Shown here: positions 9,545 through 18,335 of the stretch, one piece after another
Layout of the letters: each line of letters opens with the position of its first letter
How positions within the stretch are numbered: position 1 is the stretch's first letter
Assembly (NCBI RefSeq): GCF_035634895.1
Contig: NZ_DASQCC010000194.1
Coordinates: 19,105 to 83,104 of the forward strand
Length of the DNA: 64,000 bases
Source: Actinophytocola sp035634895
Lineage (GTDB): Bacteria; Actinomycetota; Actinomycetes; Mycobacteriales; Pseudonocardiaceae
Reading direction: 5' to 3'
Notes under the pieces: generated by a model
Told to the model about the DNA's origin: nothing
Database searches by the model: none
The model's input: only the letters and a program-made list of their open reading frames with translations
Translations under genes and position numbers: made by a program

Positions 9545-10717
9545 CTACTCCACCACCCGAAACGTCAGCCCGGCCCGCCCGAGCCGGTCGACCAGCCGAC
9601 TCCCCATGGCGACGGCGGGCGTCACCTGCCCAGCCGTCTTCGGCAGATCGTCGAAGGCGAGGCACAACGCCGACTCGCCGAGCATCTTGGCCGTCTCGCC
9701 ATACCCGGGGTCACCCCCGGACACCTCCGTGACCACCCGCCGGCCACCCCCTTCACCGACGAACCGCACCCGGAACCAGGCCTTGTCGCGCCGCTCCGCG
9801 GTGGGGCCATCCCCTGCCGCCATGCGTCCGAGCAGCCAGTTCCGCGTGAACGGCACCTGCGCGAGCACAACGGCCGCCCCGACGGCGCCGGCGATCCCGG
9901 CCGCCGCGGGCAGCTTCCTGACCGCGAGGTAGTGCCCGTAGGTGAAGGCCGGCCCGTACCGGTCGAGCGCGCGCGCCGACCGCAACACCACCTGCGGATC
10001 GATCGTGGGCGCGGGCAACAACCACGCGCCGACGGCCTCCTCGAACCGCGGCCGCCCCTTGACGCCCTTCACCGAGCGTCCGTCCGGCCGTGGCTCGGCT
10101 CGCCGCCGCCGCTTGGCGACCGCGCTCATCTCCCGCAACCGGGAGAAGGCGTTGATCGCGGAGTGGTAGGTGCCGGCCGAGAAGGCCCCGGAGAGGGACA
10201 GGTACCCCTCGACGGCCAGCGGGACGTCCTCGGGCAACTGCTGGACCGTGAACAGGACCCCAAGGTCATGAGGAACGGAGTCGAACCCGGCCGCATGCAC
10301 GATCCGCGCCCTGCTGGCCACCGCGACGTCGTGGTACGCGAGGTACATCCGATCGACGAACTCGGGCTCACCGCTGAGGTCGAGGTAGTCGGTCCCCGTC
10401 TCCGCACACACGGCGACCAGCGGTTCGCCGTGATGGAGATAGGGCCCGACGGTGGTGGCGATCACCCGTGCCCGCGAAGCGACGGCACGCAGGGAGTCGC
10501 GGTCGGTCACGTCCGCGATGAGGAGGTCCAGATCAGCACACGACGGGTTGATCTCGGCAAGCCGCTCCCGCACCGCCAGCAGCTTCTCCCGGGACCGCCC
10601 GGCGAGCGCCCACCGGCAGGCGTTGGGCGCGTGCTCGGCCAGGTACTCGGCTGTGAGCTGCCCGGTGAAGCCGGTGGCCCCGAAGAGCACGACGTCGAAC
10701 TCCCGCCCCACTGACAT
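9545..10717 (-). CDS. Saccharopine-dehydrogenase-fold protein; trans-acting enoyl reductase family
   Basis: 390 residues. The N-terminal Rossmann domain starts with FDVVLFGATGFTGQLTA and continues with DVTDRDSLRAVASRARVI and the YLDLSGEP segment typical of trans-acting enoyl reductases (the M. tuberculosis Rv2449c/Rv2953 group), which reduce polyketide or lipid intermediates with NAD(P)H. A hydrophobic stretch near residue 275 (AGIAGAVGAAVVLAQ) may associate with membrane. No polyketide or lipid-synthesis genes are adjacent, so the substrate is unknown. It appears monocistronic, with the ATG at 10717. Confidence 0.8.
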   Translation of the reverse strand: MSVGREFDVVLFGATGFTGQLTAEYLAEHAPNACRWALAGRSREKLLAVRERLAEINPSCADLDLLIADVTDRDSLRAVASRARVIATTVGPYLHHGEPLVAVCAETGTDYLDLSGEPEFVDRMYLAYHDVAVASRARIVHAAGFDSVPHDLGVLFTVQQLPEDVPLAVEGYLSLSGAFSAGTYHSAINAFSRLREMSAVAKRRRRAEPRPDGRSVKGVKGRPRFEEAVGAWLLPAPTIDPQVVLRSARALDRYGPAFTYGHYLAVRKLPAAAGIAGAVGAAVVLAQVPFTRNWLLGRMAAGDGPTAERRDKAWFRVRFVGEGGGRRVVTEVSGGDPGYGETAKMLGESALCLAFDDLPKTAGQVTPAVAMGSRLVDRLGRAGLTFRVVE

Positions 10718-11272
10718 GCGCGAACACCTTTCTCACGACCAGGGCTTTCCCACGACCAGGGCCTACTCGCCAGTAACCACTCTACCCACCACGACTCGAA
10801 GGACCGGTAGACATTGGACTCGAAGTTCAACGCGCCCAAAACCAGGGCCACCACACAGTTCAACCCACCCGAAGCCAGGTCCGACGACGACCTCGGCACC
10901 CAAACGGACCCAACCGAAACGACGCCCAACCACCTCGGCGACCAGGTGCCTGGCGTGCCCGGCGTGCCCGGCGTGCCCGGAATCCTGTGCCCACAACCCG
11001 AACACCGAACGCGGGGCCAACCACGTCGCCGGCCATGTTCGCCAGCCACATAGCCGGCCCACGTTCGCCAGCTCCGTCGTGAGCACGTCACCGGCCAGGT
11101 CGCCGGCCCCGCATGACAGAGACCGACGGAGCCACTTCCGGCGGGCTCGCGGCGTGAGGGCACGTTCACGACATCCGCGTCCCGAACCGCCTTTCGGGGC
11201 ACGGCCCGAACAGCACCTACGGTCTTCACCGACCCCGGCGCCGCACGGTCCCGTCAGTGCCGGTCCATCTCG
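10718..11272. other. 555-bp non-coding region with short iterated sequences
   Basis: No reading frame here has the residue composition of a real protein. Visible features are the direct repeat CACGACCAGGGC (10734-10745, 10751-10762), three tandem copies of GGCGTGCCC (10952-10978) and a lower-GC stretch around 10800-10900. It separates two minus-strand genes and must hold the promoter of the 9545-10717 gene near 10720-10800. Confidence 0.5.
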
Positions 11273-11623
11273 TTAGGTCCAGAAGACCGCGATGCCCACG
11301 TTCACGACGACCAACCCCACCAACGAAGGAGGCAACCACTTCGGCGCGGGCACCTTGCGGATCACGTACACGAGGGCCAACGCGCCGATCACCAGCAGGA
11401 CCAACGTCTTGATGCCGAGCTTCGCACCGTTGTAGTGCTGGTCCGTGGCCGGGGCCAGCAGCTGTAGCGCGAGACCCGTGATCAGCTGCAGGGCCGCGAT
11501 GTGCAGCCATCCCTGGTTCAGCGGCGCGTCGGCCGGCGCGCGGCGCTGGACCAGGAACATGCCCACCAGCAGCGCCATGCCGAGCAGGTGCAGGAACACC
11601 AGAAGGAGGCGAACGAACTCCAC
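11273..11623 (-). CDS. Four-helix integral membrane protein
   Basis: 116 residues, almost entirely four transmembrane helices (about 3-24, 42-58, 69-87 and 98-115) joined by short loops. QRRAPADAPLNQGW forms the first outside loop, and a basic motif RKVPAPKW precedes the last helix. It is well formed and uninterrupted and has the composition of conserved actinobacterial membrane proteins of unknown function. The start at 11623 (GTG) overlaps no neighbour. No functional motif is visible. Confidence 0.65.
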   Translation of the reverse strand: MEFVRLLLVFLHLLGMALLVGMFLVQRRAPADAPLNQGWLHIAALQLITGLALQLLAPATDQHYNGAKLGIKTLVLLVIGALALVYVIRKVPAPKWLPPSLVGLVVVNVGIAVFWT

Positions 11624-12010
11624 GAGAACGAACTCCCTTGCGTCGGGCAGGCCGGGATCAGCCCGTTGGTGCGACCAGTTCTAGCAGGGCCTGACACCCC
11701 AACTCATCCGGCACCCGGTGCTCAACCGGCACCCGGTGCCAGGGCAAGGCCGCTCCGGCGGCGGTCGACGCCCGCAGGACGGTCGGGCCGTCCGAGGTCG
11801 AGCTGCGGCTGCCCGGCTGGCTGCCCGGCGCCACCCTCACGCAGGCCGACCTAGAACGGGATGCTGCACGCCGACCTCGACCGGATCACCGCGTTCACAC
11901 CGGTCCGGCAAGTCGCATGCCCAAGCTCATGCCGGGCGGTCGAGGATCTTGTCCCGAGCCTCCGCGTAGCGCTCACGGAGTCCGAGGTCAGATCGGTCGC
12001 ATGCCCAAGC
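11624..12010. other. 387-bp intergenic region downstream of xylB
   Basis: It contains the duplicated xylB tail (11913-11996) and about 290 bp with no convincing gene. A plus-strand frame around 11745-11860 reads like a fragment of protein (VELRLPGWLPG) but has no start, no partner and an early stop, so it may be a gene remnant. Confidence 0.4.
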
Positions 12011-12080
12011 TCATGCCGGACGGTCGAGGATCTTGTCCCGAGCCTCCGCGTAGCGCCCACGGAGTCCCGGGGTCGCGTCG
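11913..12080. repeat. 84-bp imperfect tandem duplication spanning the xylB stop codon
   Basis: Copy 11913-11996 and copy 11997-12080 match almost throughout (for example both contain CGGTCGAGGATCTTGTCCCG). The period is 84 bp, exactly 28 codons. The right copy holds the xylB 3' end. The left copy, downstream on the minus strand, repeats the same C-terminal codons in the same frame and ends with its own TGA. Confidence 0.9.
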
Positions 12081-13408
12081 CCCGACACGCGCTGCATGGC
12101 GCCGAGGCGCCAGTTCGGTGGGGAGTCGCCACCCGCGAGGGTCCATGCCGCCTGGCGGGCCGCGCCGTCGGCGACGTACTCGCCCGGCTCCGGCACCAGG
12201 ACCGGGCGGCCGAGCACGGTCGGGGCGATGCGGCGGACAGCGGCGGACCGGGCGCCACCACCGACGAGCAGCACGCGGTCGGTGCGGACTCCTTGTGCCA
12301 CAAGGGCGTCCAGGGCGTCGGCCAGGCCGCACAGCATGCCCTCGACGGCGGCGCGGGCCTGGTGGGCCGGGGTCGCGTTCGCGAGGCGGAGGCCGTGCAG
12401 GGCACCGGTCGCGGCCGGGAGGTTCGGGGTGCGCTCGCCCTCCAGGTACGGGACGAGCGTCAGGCCGTCGGCGCCGGGTGGGGCGGACAGCGCGAGCTCC
12501 GCGAACTGCTCGTGGTCGACCCCGAGCATGCGTGCGACCGCGTCCAGCACGCGGGCGGCGTTCAGGGTGCACACCAGCGGGAGGAACCTGCCGGTGGCGT
12601 CGGCGAAGCCGGCGACCAGGCCGCCGGCGTCGGCGCTCGGCTTGTCGGCGACGGCGAACGCGGTGCCGGACGTGCCGATCGACACCACGACGTCGCCCGG
12701 CTCGGCGCCGACGCCCAGGGCGGCGGCCATGTTGTCGCCCGTGCCGGCGCCGAGCAGGGCGCCTGCCGGGGTTCGGCCGGAGTCGTCGGACGGGCCGAGC
12801 ACCCTGGGCAGCCGCGGGGTGGCGCCGAGCGCCAGCTCGAGAAGATCGATGCGGTAGGTGCTGGTCGCGGCGGAGAAGTACGCCGTGCCGGAGGCGTCGC
12901 CGCGGTCGGTGGTCAGGCGGTCCAGGGAGCCGCCGGACAGGCGCCACGTGAGGTAGTCGTGGGGCAGGCACACGGCTGCCGTGCGGGCGACCGACTCCGG
13001 CTCGTGGTCGCGCAGCCAGCGCAGCTTGGCGACGGTCATCGACGCGACCGGGACCACGCCGACCGCGTCGGCCCAGGCCGCGCCGCCGCCCAGCTCGTCG
13101 ACGAGGTCGGCGGCGGCCTGTGCGGAACGGGTGTCGTTCCACAGCAGCGCGGGCCGGACGACCTCGCCGTCCTCGGTGAGGCACACCATGCCGTGCTGCT
13201 GCCCGGCGACCGCCACGGCCGCGACGTCGTCGATGCCGCCGGCCTGGTCGACGGCCGACCGCAGCGCGGTCCACCAGGCGACCGGGTCCACCTCCGTCCC
13301 GTCCGGGTGTGGCGCGGATCCGCTGCGCACGAGGGCGCCGGACTCGGCGTCACGCACAACCACCTTGCAGGACTGGGTCGACGAGTCGACCCCGGCCACC
13401 AGCGGCAT
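12011..13408 (-). CDS. xylB: Xylulokinase (FGGY family)
   Basis: 465 residues. It phosphorylates D-xylulose to xylulose-5-phosphate for the pentose phosphate pathway. The N-terminal ATPase-fold motif is AGVDSSTQSCKVVV. GQQHGMV and LWNDTRS are the xylulokinase substrate motifs, CLPHDYLTWRL follows, and the C-terminal lobe has SIGTSGTAFAV and LVGGGARS. The ATG at 13408 is preferred over the GTG at 13417 because GGAGG lies eight bases upstream. TACACT (13429-13434) could be its own -10. It is the last gene of the long minus-strand run; xylose isomerase is 14 kb upstream. The last 18 codons are duplicated after the stop. Confidence 0.9.
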   Translation of the reverse strand: MPLVAGVDSSTQSCKVVVRDAESGALVRSGSAPHPDGTEVDPVAWWTALRSAVDQAGGIDDVAAVAVAGQQHGMVCLTEDGEVVRPALLWNDTRSAQAAADLVDELGGGAAWADAVGVVPVASMTVAKLRWLRDHEPESVARTAAVCLPHDYLTWRLSGGSLDRLTTDRGDASGTAYFSAATSTYRIDLLELALGATPRLPRVLGPSDDSGRTPAGALLGAGTGDNMAAALGVGAEPGDVVVSIGTSGTAFAVADKPSADAGGLVAGFADATGRFLPLVCTLNAARVLDAVARMLGVDHEQFAELALSAPPGADGLTLVPYLEGERTPNLPAATGALHGLRLANATPAHQARAAVEGMLCGLADALDALVAQGVRTDRVLLVGGGARSAAVRRIAPTVLGRPVLVPEPGEYVADGAARQAAWTLAGGDSPPNWRLGAMQRVSGDATPGLRGRYAEARDKILDRPA

Positions 13409-13471
13409 GGTCAACACCTCCGAGATCGAGTGTAGGGCGCGGCCGGGGCGGTACGACCGCGCCCAGGTCCG

Positions 13472-14335
13472 CTAGAACCGCAGGTTGGCGAGATAGTTGT
13501 AACCGGTCGCGGCGAACTTCAGCGGGTCCACCGGCTCGTCGTTCTCGATGATGTACTCCTCGACCTCGAGCTGGTGGTTGGCGCGGAAGATCCGCCGGAA
13601 GTCGATGGTTCCCTCACCCGGGTCGGCGAAGCCGCCGTCCGGGTTGCGGTCCTTGACGTGGTACTGCTTGACCCGGCCGGCGATCCGGTGGAACTCCGTC
13701 ACCGGATCGGCACCGCCCGTGACCACCCAGAACAGGTCCATCTCGAAGTCGACGTTGCGGCGGGTGGTCCGACCCGTGAGCACGTCGTAGGGCCGCACCC
13801 CGCCGATGGCCAGGAACTCCTGGTTGTGGTTGTGGTAGCCGAACTTGATCCCGGCCTGCCGGTAGACCTTGCCGGCCGCCTCCAGCCGGTCGGCGAACGC
13901 CTCCCACTCGGCGATCGTCGCGAAGTTGGCGTAGGGATGGTTGCTCCGCCGGTTGCCGAGCACCTTGGCGTCGGCGATGGCCTGGTTGAGATCGGTCCCG
14001 TCGATGCCGACGTGGGTGGAGGTCGCCTTCAGGTGCCGTCGGTCGAGGAGCTTCCGGAACTCCGTGGCGGTGCGGCCGTAGGTTCCGGCCAGCTCGACCT
14101 TGCGGAACCCGATGTCGGCGAGCGCGTCGAGCGTGCCCTCCAGATCGGTCTCGAGGATGGACCGCAGGCTGTAGAGCTGAATGCTGATCTTGTCCCGAGG
14201 CACCCGGAAGCACCCGTGCCCACCGCCGTGCCCGGCCCCCTCCGCGGACGCGACCGCGGGCAACGCGCCGGCAGCACCGACCGCGAGCGCCGCACCGGCG
14301 GCACCGCGAAGCATCGACCTTCTGGAAATAGCCAC
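13472..14335 (-). CDS. Tat-exported sugar phosphate isomerase/epimerase (TIM barrel)
   Basis: 287 residues. A twin-arginine signal (SRRSMLRG followed by an Ala-rich core and AVASA) precedes a His/Gly-rich spacer and a xylose-isomerase-like TIM barrel with ISIQLYSLRSILE, GIDGTDLNQA, FGYHNHNQEF, NVDFEMDLFWV, QYHVKDRNP and EYIIENDEP, which supply the metal-binding Glu/His/Asp residues. Exported members of this fold act on extracytoplasmic sugars or their oxidised forms. An ATG at 14350 exists, but GGAGGG at 14343-14348 sits seven bases before the GTG at 14335, so the GTG is chosen. It lies downstream of the ebo genes and upstream of xylB. Confidence 0.88.
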   Translation of the reverse strand: MAISRRSMLRGAAGAALAVGAAGALPAVASAEGAGHGGGHGCFRVPRDKISIQLYSLRSILETDLEGTLDALADIGFRKVELAGTYGRTATEFRKLLDRRHLKATSTHVGIDGTDLNQAIADAKVLGNRRSNHPYANFATIAEWEAFADRLEAAGKVYRQAGIKFGYHNHNQEFLAIGGVRPYDVLTGRTTRRNVDFEMDLFWVVTGGADPVTEFHRIAGRVKQYHVKDRNPDGGFADPGEGTIDFRRIFRANHQLEVEEYIIENDEPVDPLKFAATGYNYLANLRF

Positions 14336-14738
14336 GACAAATCCCTCCATTGGGTTTGAGAGTGGAGCAGGGTTGCGGATCGGTCACCGGGCGGAGCGGG
14401 ATCGAAATCGATTCGGAAAGATCAACGGGCTGGCGAGCCAGGCTGGACGGGAACGAACTCTGGACGGGAACGAGCTCTGGACGCGGACCACGACGGAGGC
14501 GCGTGTTCGGGACGCCGCCGATGCCCCGAAGAACAGGTCCCGAGAAGGGCCTCCAGGGCATCGTGGATGTCGTGCACGTGCCTGACACGGCCTGCCCGTT
14601 CACCCACGGAACCCACACCGCCGACCCCCTGGCGGGGCTCGCCGGGCGTGGGACCCCCCTTGGCGCCGAACTCGGCATGTCGCTCGTCCTGGGCCGGGGG
14701 TGGGCGGGCTCCGCGGGTGAGCCCGCCCACCGGCGGGG
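14336..14738. other. 403-bp intergenic region with tandem repeat and terminator
   Basis: It separates the ebo run from the Tat-exported isomerase gene, so it ends one transcript and starts another. A 17-bp tandem repeat (TGGACGGGAACGARCTC) begins at 14444 and 14461, with a partial third copy at 14478. The terminator at 14699-14731 lies on the ebo side. No gene is visible. Confidence 0.5.
14699..14731 (-). terminator. Terminator hairpin after the ebo operon
   Basis: GGTGGGCGGGCT (14699-14710) pairs perfectly with AGCCCGCCCACC (14720-14731) around a nine-base loop, eight bases beyond the stop of the 14739-15743 gene. No T-run follows on the minus strand, which is usual in high-GC actinobacteria. 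Confidence 0.65.
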
Positions 14739-15743
14739 TCAGTCCTTTGTGGAGAAGGCCGCGTCGAAGGCCGCGTCTGGCTTGTCGAACAGGCGGGACC
14801 TGATGAAGCCGACCGCCTCCTCGGCGCCGCGCAGGCGGTCCATGCCGGCGTCCTCCCACTCCACGGAGATCGGGCCGTCGTAGCCGATCGCGTTCAGCGC
14901 GCGGAACGACTCCTCCCACGGCACGTCACCATGGCCCGTGGACACGAAGTCCCAGCCGCGGCGGGGGTCGGCCCAGGCCAGGTGGGAGCCCATGCGGCCG
15001 TTGCGGCCGTCGAACCTCTTCTTCGCGTCCTTGCAGTCCACGTGGTAGATGCGGTCCGCGAAGTCGAGGATGAAGCCCACCGGGTCCAGGTCCTGCCACA
15101 CGAAGTGTGACGGGTCCCAGTTCAGGCCGAACGCCTCGCGGTTGTCCACCGCCGCCAGTGTTCGCTTGGTGGTCCAGTAGTCGTATGCGATCTCCGACGG
15201 GTGGACCTCGTGCGCGAAGCGGACGCCGACCTCGTCGAACACGTCCAGGATCGGGTTCCAGCGGGCCGCGAAGTCGGCGTAGCCGTCGTCGATGACGTCC
15301 TGGCCGACGGGCGGGAACATGGCCACGTACTTCCAGATCTTCGACCCGGTGAAGCCCACCACCGTGTTCACGCCGAGCTTCGCCGCGGCGCGGGCGGTGT
15401 CGGCCATCTCGGCCGCGGCCCGCTGGCGGACGCCCTCGGGGTCACCGTCGCCCCAGATGCGGGACGGGAGGATGTCCTGGTGGCGCTGGTCGATCGGGTC
15501 GTCGCAGACCGCCTGGCCGACCAGGTGGTTGGAGATCGTCCACACCTTCAGGCCGTGCGAGGCCAGCTGGTCCAGCTTGTTCTGGACGTAGTCGTCCTCG
15601 GCCAGGGCCCGGTCCACCTCGAAGTGGTCACCCCAGCAAGCGATCTCCAGCCCGTCGTAGCCCCACTGCGCGGCCAGCTTGCACACCTCCTCGAACGGGA
15701 GGTCGGCCCACTGGCCGGTGAACAACGTGACTGGTCGACTCAT
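14739..15743 (-). CDS. Sugar phosphate isomerase/epimerase of the ebo cluster
   Basis: 334-residue cytoplasmic TIM-barrel protein (AP-endonuclease-2/xylose-isomerase superfamily). Motifs include VTLFTGQWADLPFEEV at the N-terminus, WTISNHLVGQAVCDD, GFTGSKIWKY, FAHEVHPSEIAYD, LNWDPSHFVWQ, HVDCKDAKKR and SVEWEDAGMDR, consistent with a divalent-metal sugar isomerase. The ATG at 15743 overlaps the stop of the EboF-like gene by four bases. Such a gene accompanies ebo loci in actinobacteria (from memory). The substrate is unknown. It is the last gene before the terminator at 14699-14731. Confidence 0.88.
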   Translation of the reverse strand: MSRPVTLFTGQWADLPFEEVCKLAAQWGYDGLEIACWGDHFEVDRALAEDDYVQNKLDQLASHGLKVWTISNHLVGQAVCDDPIDQRHQDILPSRIWGDGDPEGVRQRAAAEMADTARAAAKLGVNTVVGFTGSKIWKYVAMFPPVGQDVIDDGYADFAARWNPILDVFDEVGVRFAHEVHPSEIAYDYWTTKRTLAAVDNREAFGLNWDPSHFVWQDLDPVGFILDFADRIYHVDCKDAKKRFDGRNGRMGSHLAWADPRRGWDFVSTGHGDVPWEESFRALNAIGYDGPISVEWEDAGMDRLRGAEEAVGFIRSRLFDKPDAAFDAAFSTKD

Positions 15744-17143
15744 CGTCGAGCTCCTTCCGAGACTCCCTGCAACTGCAGCAGAAGATTGCGTACATCAGTG
15801 GCGGCCAACGCGCCGGCGGGTTCCCCGTCCGGAACCGAGCACACGATCACCGGGCCGTCCGCCGGGTCCGCCGGCAGCCGCCCGTGTGAACCCCGCACGT
15901 ACGTCGGGTCCAGTGGCACCACCTGCATTGCATACCGCAGGCCCGCCTTCTTGCGCACCAGGTTCAGCCCCGCCTTCGCCTTCGCGAGCTTGTCGGCCGG
16001 GTTGAAGAACAGCTCGGCCGGGTCGTAGCCGGGCTTGCGGTGGATCTCCACGCCGCGGGCGAAGTCGGGGGCCCGGTCGTCGTCGAGCCAGTAGTAGTAC
16101 GTGAACCACGCGTCCGGGTCCGCGACCACCACCAGCTCGCCGGAGCGGGCGTGGTCCAGGCCGTAACGGGCCTGGGCGGCGCGGTCCAGCACCTCGTCCA
16201 CCCCCGACAGCTCGCTCAGCAGCGCCGTGACGCGCGGGATGTCCGACTCGTCCGCGACGTACACGTGCGCCACCTGGTGGTCGGCCACCGCGAACGCCCT
16301 GGACACCCACGGGTCCAGGTACTCCATCCCGTCCTGCGTGTACACCTCGAGCAGGCCCTCGCGGCGCAGCAGCCGGTTGATGTCCACCGGACGACGCACC
16401 GACGTGATGCCGTACTCCGACAGCGCGACCACCCGCGCGCCCGCGTTGCGGGCGTCGTCCAGCAGCGGCTTCAGCGCCGCGTCCACCTCGCGGGCGGCAC
16501 GCGCGGCCTCGGGCGCGTCCGGGCCGAAGCGCTGCAGGTCGTAGTCCAGGTGCGGGACGTAGGCCAGCAGCAGGTCGGGGTGCTGCTCACGCAGGATCTT
16601 GCGGGACGCGCCGATGATCCACTCGCTCGACGCCAGCGACGCCGTCGGGCCCCAGTACTGGAACAGCGGGAAGTCGCCCAGCGCGCCGACCAGGTCGTCG
16701 TGCAGGGCCGGTGGGCGGATGTACGCGTCGGGTGACTTGCGGCCGTCGGCGTGGTAGATCGGCCGCGGCGTCACCGTGATGTCCGTGGTCGCGCCCATCG
16801 CGTACCACCAGCACACGTTCGCCGTCTGGAAGTCCGGGTTCGCCGCGCGGGCGGTCTCCCACAGCTTCTCGCCCTGGACCAGCCGGTTGTGCTGGCGCCA
16901 CAGGAAGACCTCGCCCAGCTCCCGGAAGTACCAGCCGTTGCCGACGATCCCGTGCTCGTTCGGCATCCTGCCCGTCAGGAACGTCGACTGCACACTGCAC
17001 GTCACGGCCGGCAGCACCGTGCCGAGGCCGGCCTGCCAGCCCTCCCGCGCGAGCGCGGAGATGTTCGGCATGTGCCGCAACAGCTTCGGTGTCATGCCGA
17101 CCACGTCGAGCACCAACAGTGGCGACTCGGTCACCGCGCTCAT
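15740..17143 (-). CDS. eboF: EboF-like alkaline-phosphatase-superfamily (nucleotide pyrophosphatase) protein
   Basis: 467 residues of the type I phosphodiesterase/nucleotide pyrophosphatase fold. The first metal ligand is D13 in VLDVVGM, and the nucleophile region is PAVTCSVQSTFLTG with T48. Later segments are YVPHLDYDLQRFG, ALSEYGI and VADHQVAHVYV, which supply the remaining metal ligands. It has no signal peptide. It matches the alkaline phosphatase-like gene of ebo loci. The ATG at 17143 has GGAGGT about nine bases upstream; 25 open codons further up are not used. It is the only ebo junction with a real gap (58 bases to eboE). Confidence 0.87.
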   Translation of the reverse strand: MSAVTESPLLVLDVVGMTPKLLRHMPNISALAREGWQAGLGTVLPAVTCSVQSTFLTGRMPNEHGIVGNGWYFRELGEVFLWRQHNRLVQGEKLWETARAANPDFQTANVCWWYAMGATTDITVTPRPIYHADGRKSPDAYIRPPALHDDLVGALGDFPLFQYWGPTASLASSEWIIGASRKILREQHPDLLLAYVPHLDYDLQRFGPDAPEAARAAREVDAALKPLLDDARNAGARVVALSEYGITSVRRPVDINRLLRREGLLEVYTQDGMEYLDPWVSRAFAVADHQVAHVYVADESDIPRVTALLSELSGVDEVLDRAAQARYGLDHARSGELVVVADPDAWFTYYYWLDDDRAPDFARGVEIHRKPGYDPAELFFNPADKLAKAKAGLNLVRKKAGLRYAMQVVPLDPTYVRGSHGRLPADPADGPVIVCSVPDGEPAGALAATDVRNLLLQLQGVSEGARR

Positions 17144-17201
17144 CCGCGGGGACCTCCTTCCGTCGGTCCGGCGGCGGTTTCCTCGCCCCGCTCCAGCGGT
17201 G

Positions 17202-18335
17202 TCATCGAACTCCTCCAAGCTCGAACAGGTTGGCCGCGGCCCAGCGGAGCTCCGCGGCGATGCCCCTGATCAGTGCCGTGTCGCCGCCGTTGCCGGCGGT
17301 TTCCGGCAGGACGCTCCACGTGTAGGTCTCTACCTCAACGTGCGGCATGTTGTCCACAGTGGATCTCAAGGTCTCGATCGCGGTGCGCAGCACGTCGGTC
17401 GTCGCCGACAGCGGCGCGGCCGGGCGGGCGTGCAGCGGCACGTGGAAGTGCACGCGCCACGGACTGGCGCCCGGCAGCTCTTCGTGTGCCTGGGGCAGGT
17501 CGTCGGCCGCGAGCACGGTGCCGGTCGGCGTCAGCTCCCGCACCTGGTGCAGGTACCGCGGCTCGGTGAAGTCGGCGAGCGCGAGCCGTGCCGCCTCGCC
17601 GGCCGGGTCCTCGACCTGCAGGGCCGCGGACGCCTGCACCTTCACGACCTCCAGCCCCGCCGCGTAGATCGACGCGACCGTCGCGACCGGATCGGCGTAG
17701 GACACCGCGAGGTGGCAGGTGTCCAGGCACACCCCGATGTACCGCGGGTCGACGCGCGGCGCCAGCCACGCCACCGCGTCGGCGACCGTGTCCAGCACGC
17801 AGCCCGGTTCCGGCTCGACCGCCAGCCGGATGGGACGGCCGGTGGCGGTGGCCATCCCATCCAGCACCCCGGTCAGCTCCGTGAGTGCGGCGGTCGCGGC
17901 GACGTCGTCGGCCTCGGACCACGGTGTGCGCCAGGCGAGCGGCAACGTCGAGATCGAGCCGTAGGTGGCCGAGTCCGGCAGCAGGTCGCCGAGCACCAGC
18001 GCGCAGTCGGCGGTGTACCGGAGCCGGATGCGGTCCGTCCACTCGGGACGGTAGACCGAGTGTTTGACGACCTCGTCGTGGAAACCGCCGTACGGGAAGG
18101 CGTTGAGTGTGTAGACCTCTAGCCCGCGGGCGTCCAGCTCGGCCCGCAGTTTCGCGCGCAGCCGCGGGGACGCGGCCAGCTCGTGCGCCAGCACGGCCGG
18201 CAGCCACAGCCCGAGGCCGAGCACGTCCACGCCGACCAGCCTGCGCACCGGCTCGGCGTAGCGGTCGAGCTGCGCCAGCACCCCCGGCAGGTCCTCCGCC
18301 GGGTGCACGTTGGTGCAGTAGGAAAGCGGGCTCAT
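17202..18335 (-). CDS. eboE: Metabolite traffic protein EboE (TIM barrel)
   Basis: 377 residues. It begins SYCTNVHPAEDL, a typical EboE opening, then GLGLWLPAVLAHEL, LNAFPYGGFHDEVVK, RIRLRYTADCA, VEPEPGCVLDT, GVCLDTCHLAVSY and FHVPLHARP, so it is a xylose-isomerase-like barrel with conserved Glu/His/Asp metal positions. The C-terminus (VEVETYTWSVLPE) is also family-like. The reading frame continues far upstream, but the ATG at 18335 overlaps the stop of the TatD-like gene (ATGA) and matches the family start. In cyanobacteria ebo genes help move scytonemin precursor to the periplasm; here the cargo is unknown. Confidence 0.9.
   Translation of the reverse strand: MSPLSYCTNVHPAEDLPGVLAQLDRYAEPVRRLVGVDVLGLGLWLPAVLAHELAASPRLRAKLRAELDARGLEVYTLNAFPYGGFHDEVVKHSVYRPEWTDRIRLRYTADCALVLGDLLPDSATYGSISTLPLAWRTPWSEADDVAATAALTELTGVLDGMATATGRPIRLAVEPEPGCVLDTVADAVAWLAPRVDPRYIGVCLDTCHLAVSYADPVATVASIYAAGLEVVKVQASAALQVEDPAGEAARLALADFTEPRYLHQVRELTPTGTVLAADDLPQAHEELPGASPWRVHFHVPLHARPAAPLSATTDVLRTAIETLRSTVDNMPHVEVETYTWSVLPETAGNGGDTALIRGIAAELRWAAANLFELGGVR

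Noticed and set aside
10814..11053. A 79-residue plus-strand frame and overlapping minus-strand frames
   Set aside because: The residues are dominated by tandem PGV and Thr/Asn/Pro repeats; no ribosome site; nothing family-like.
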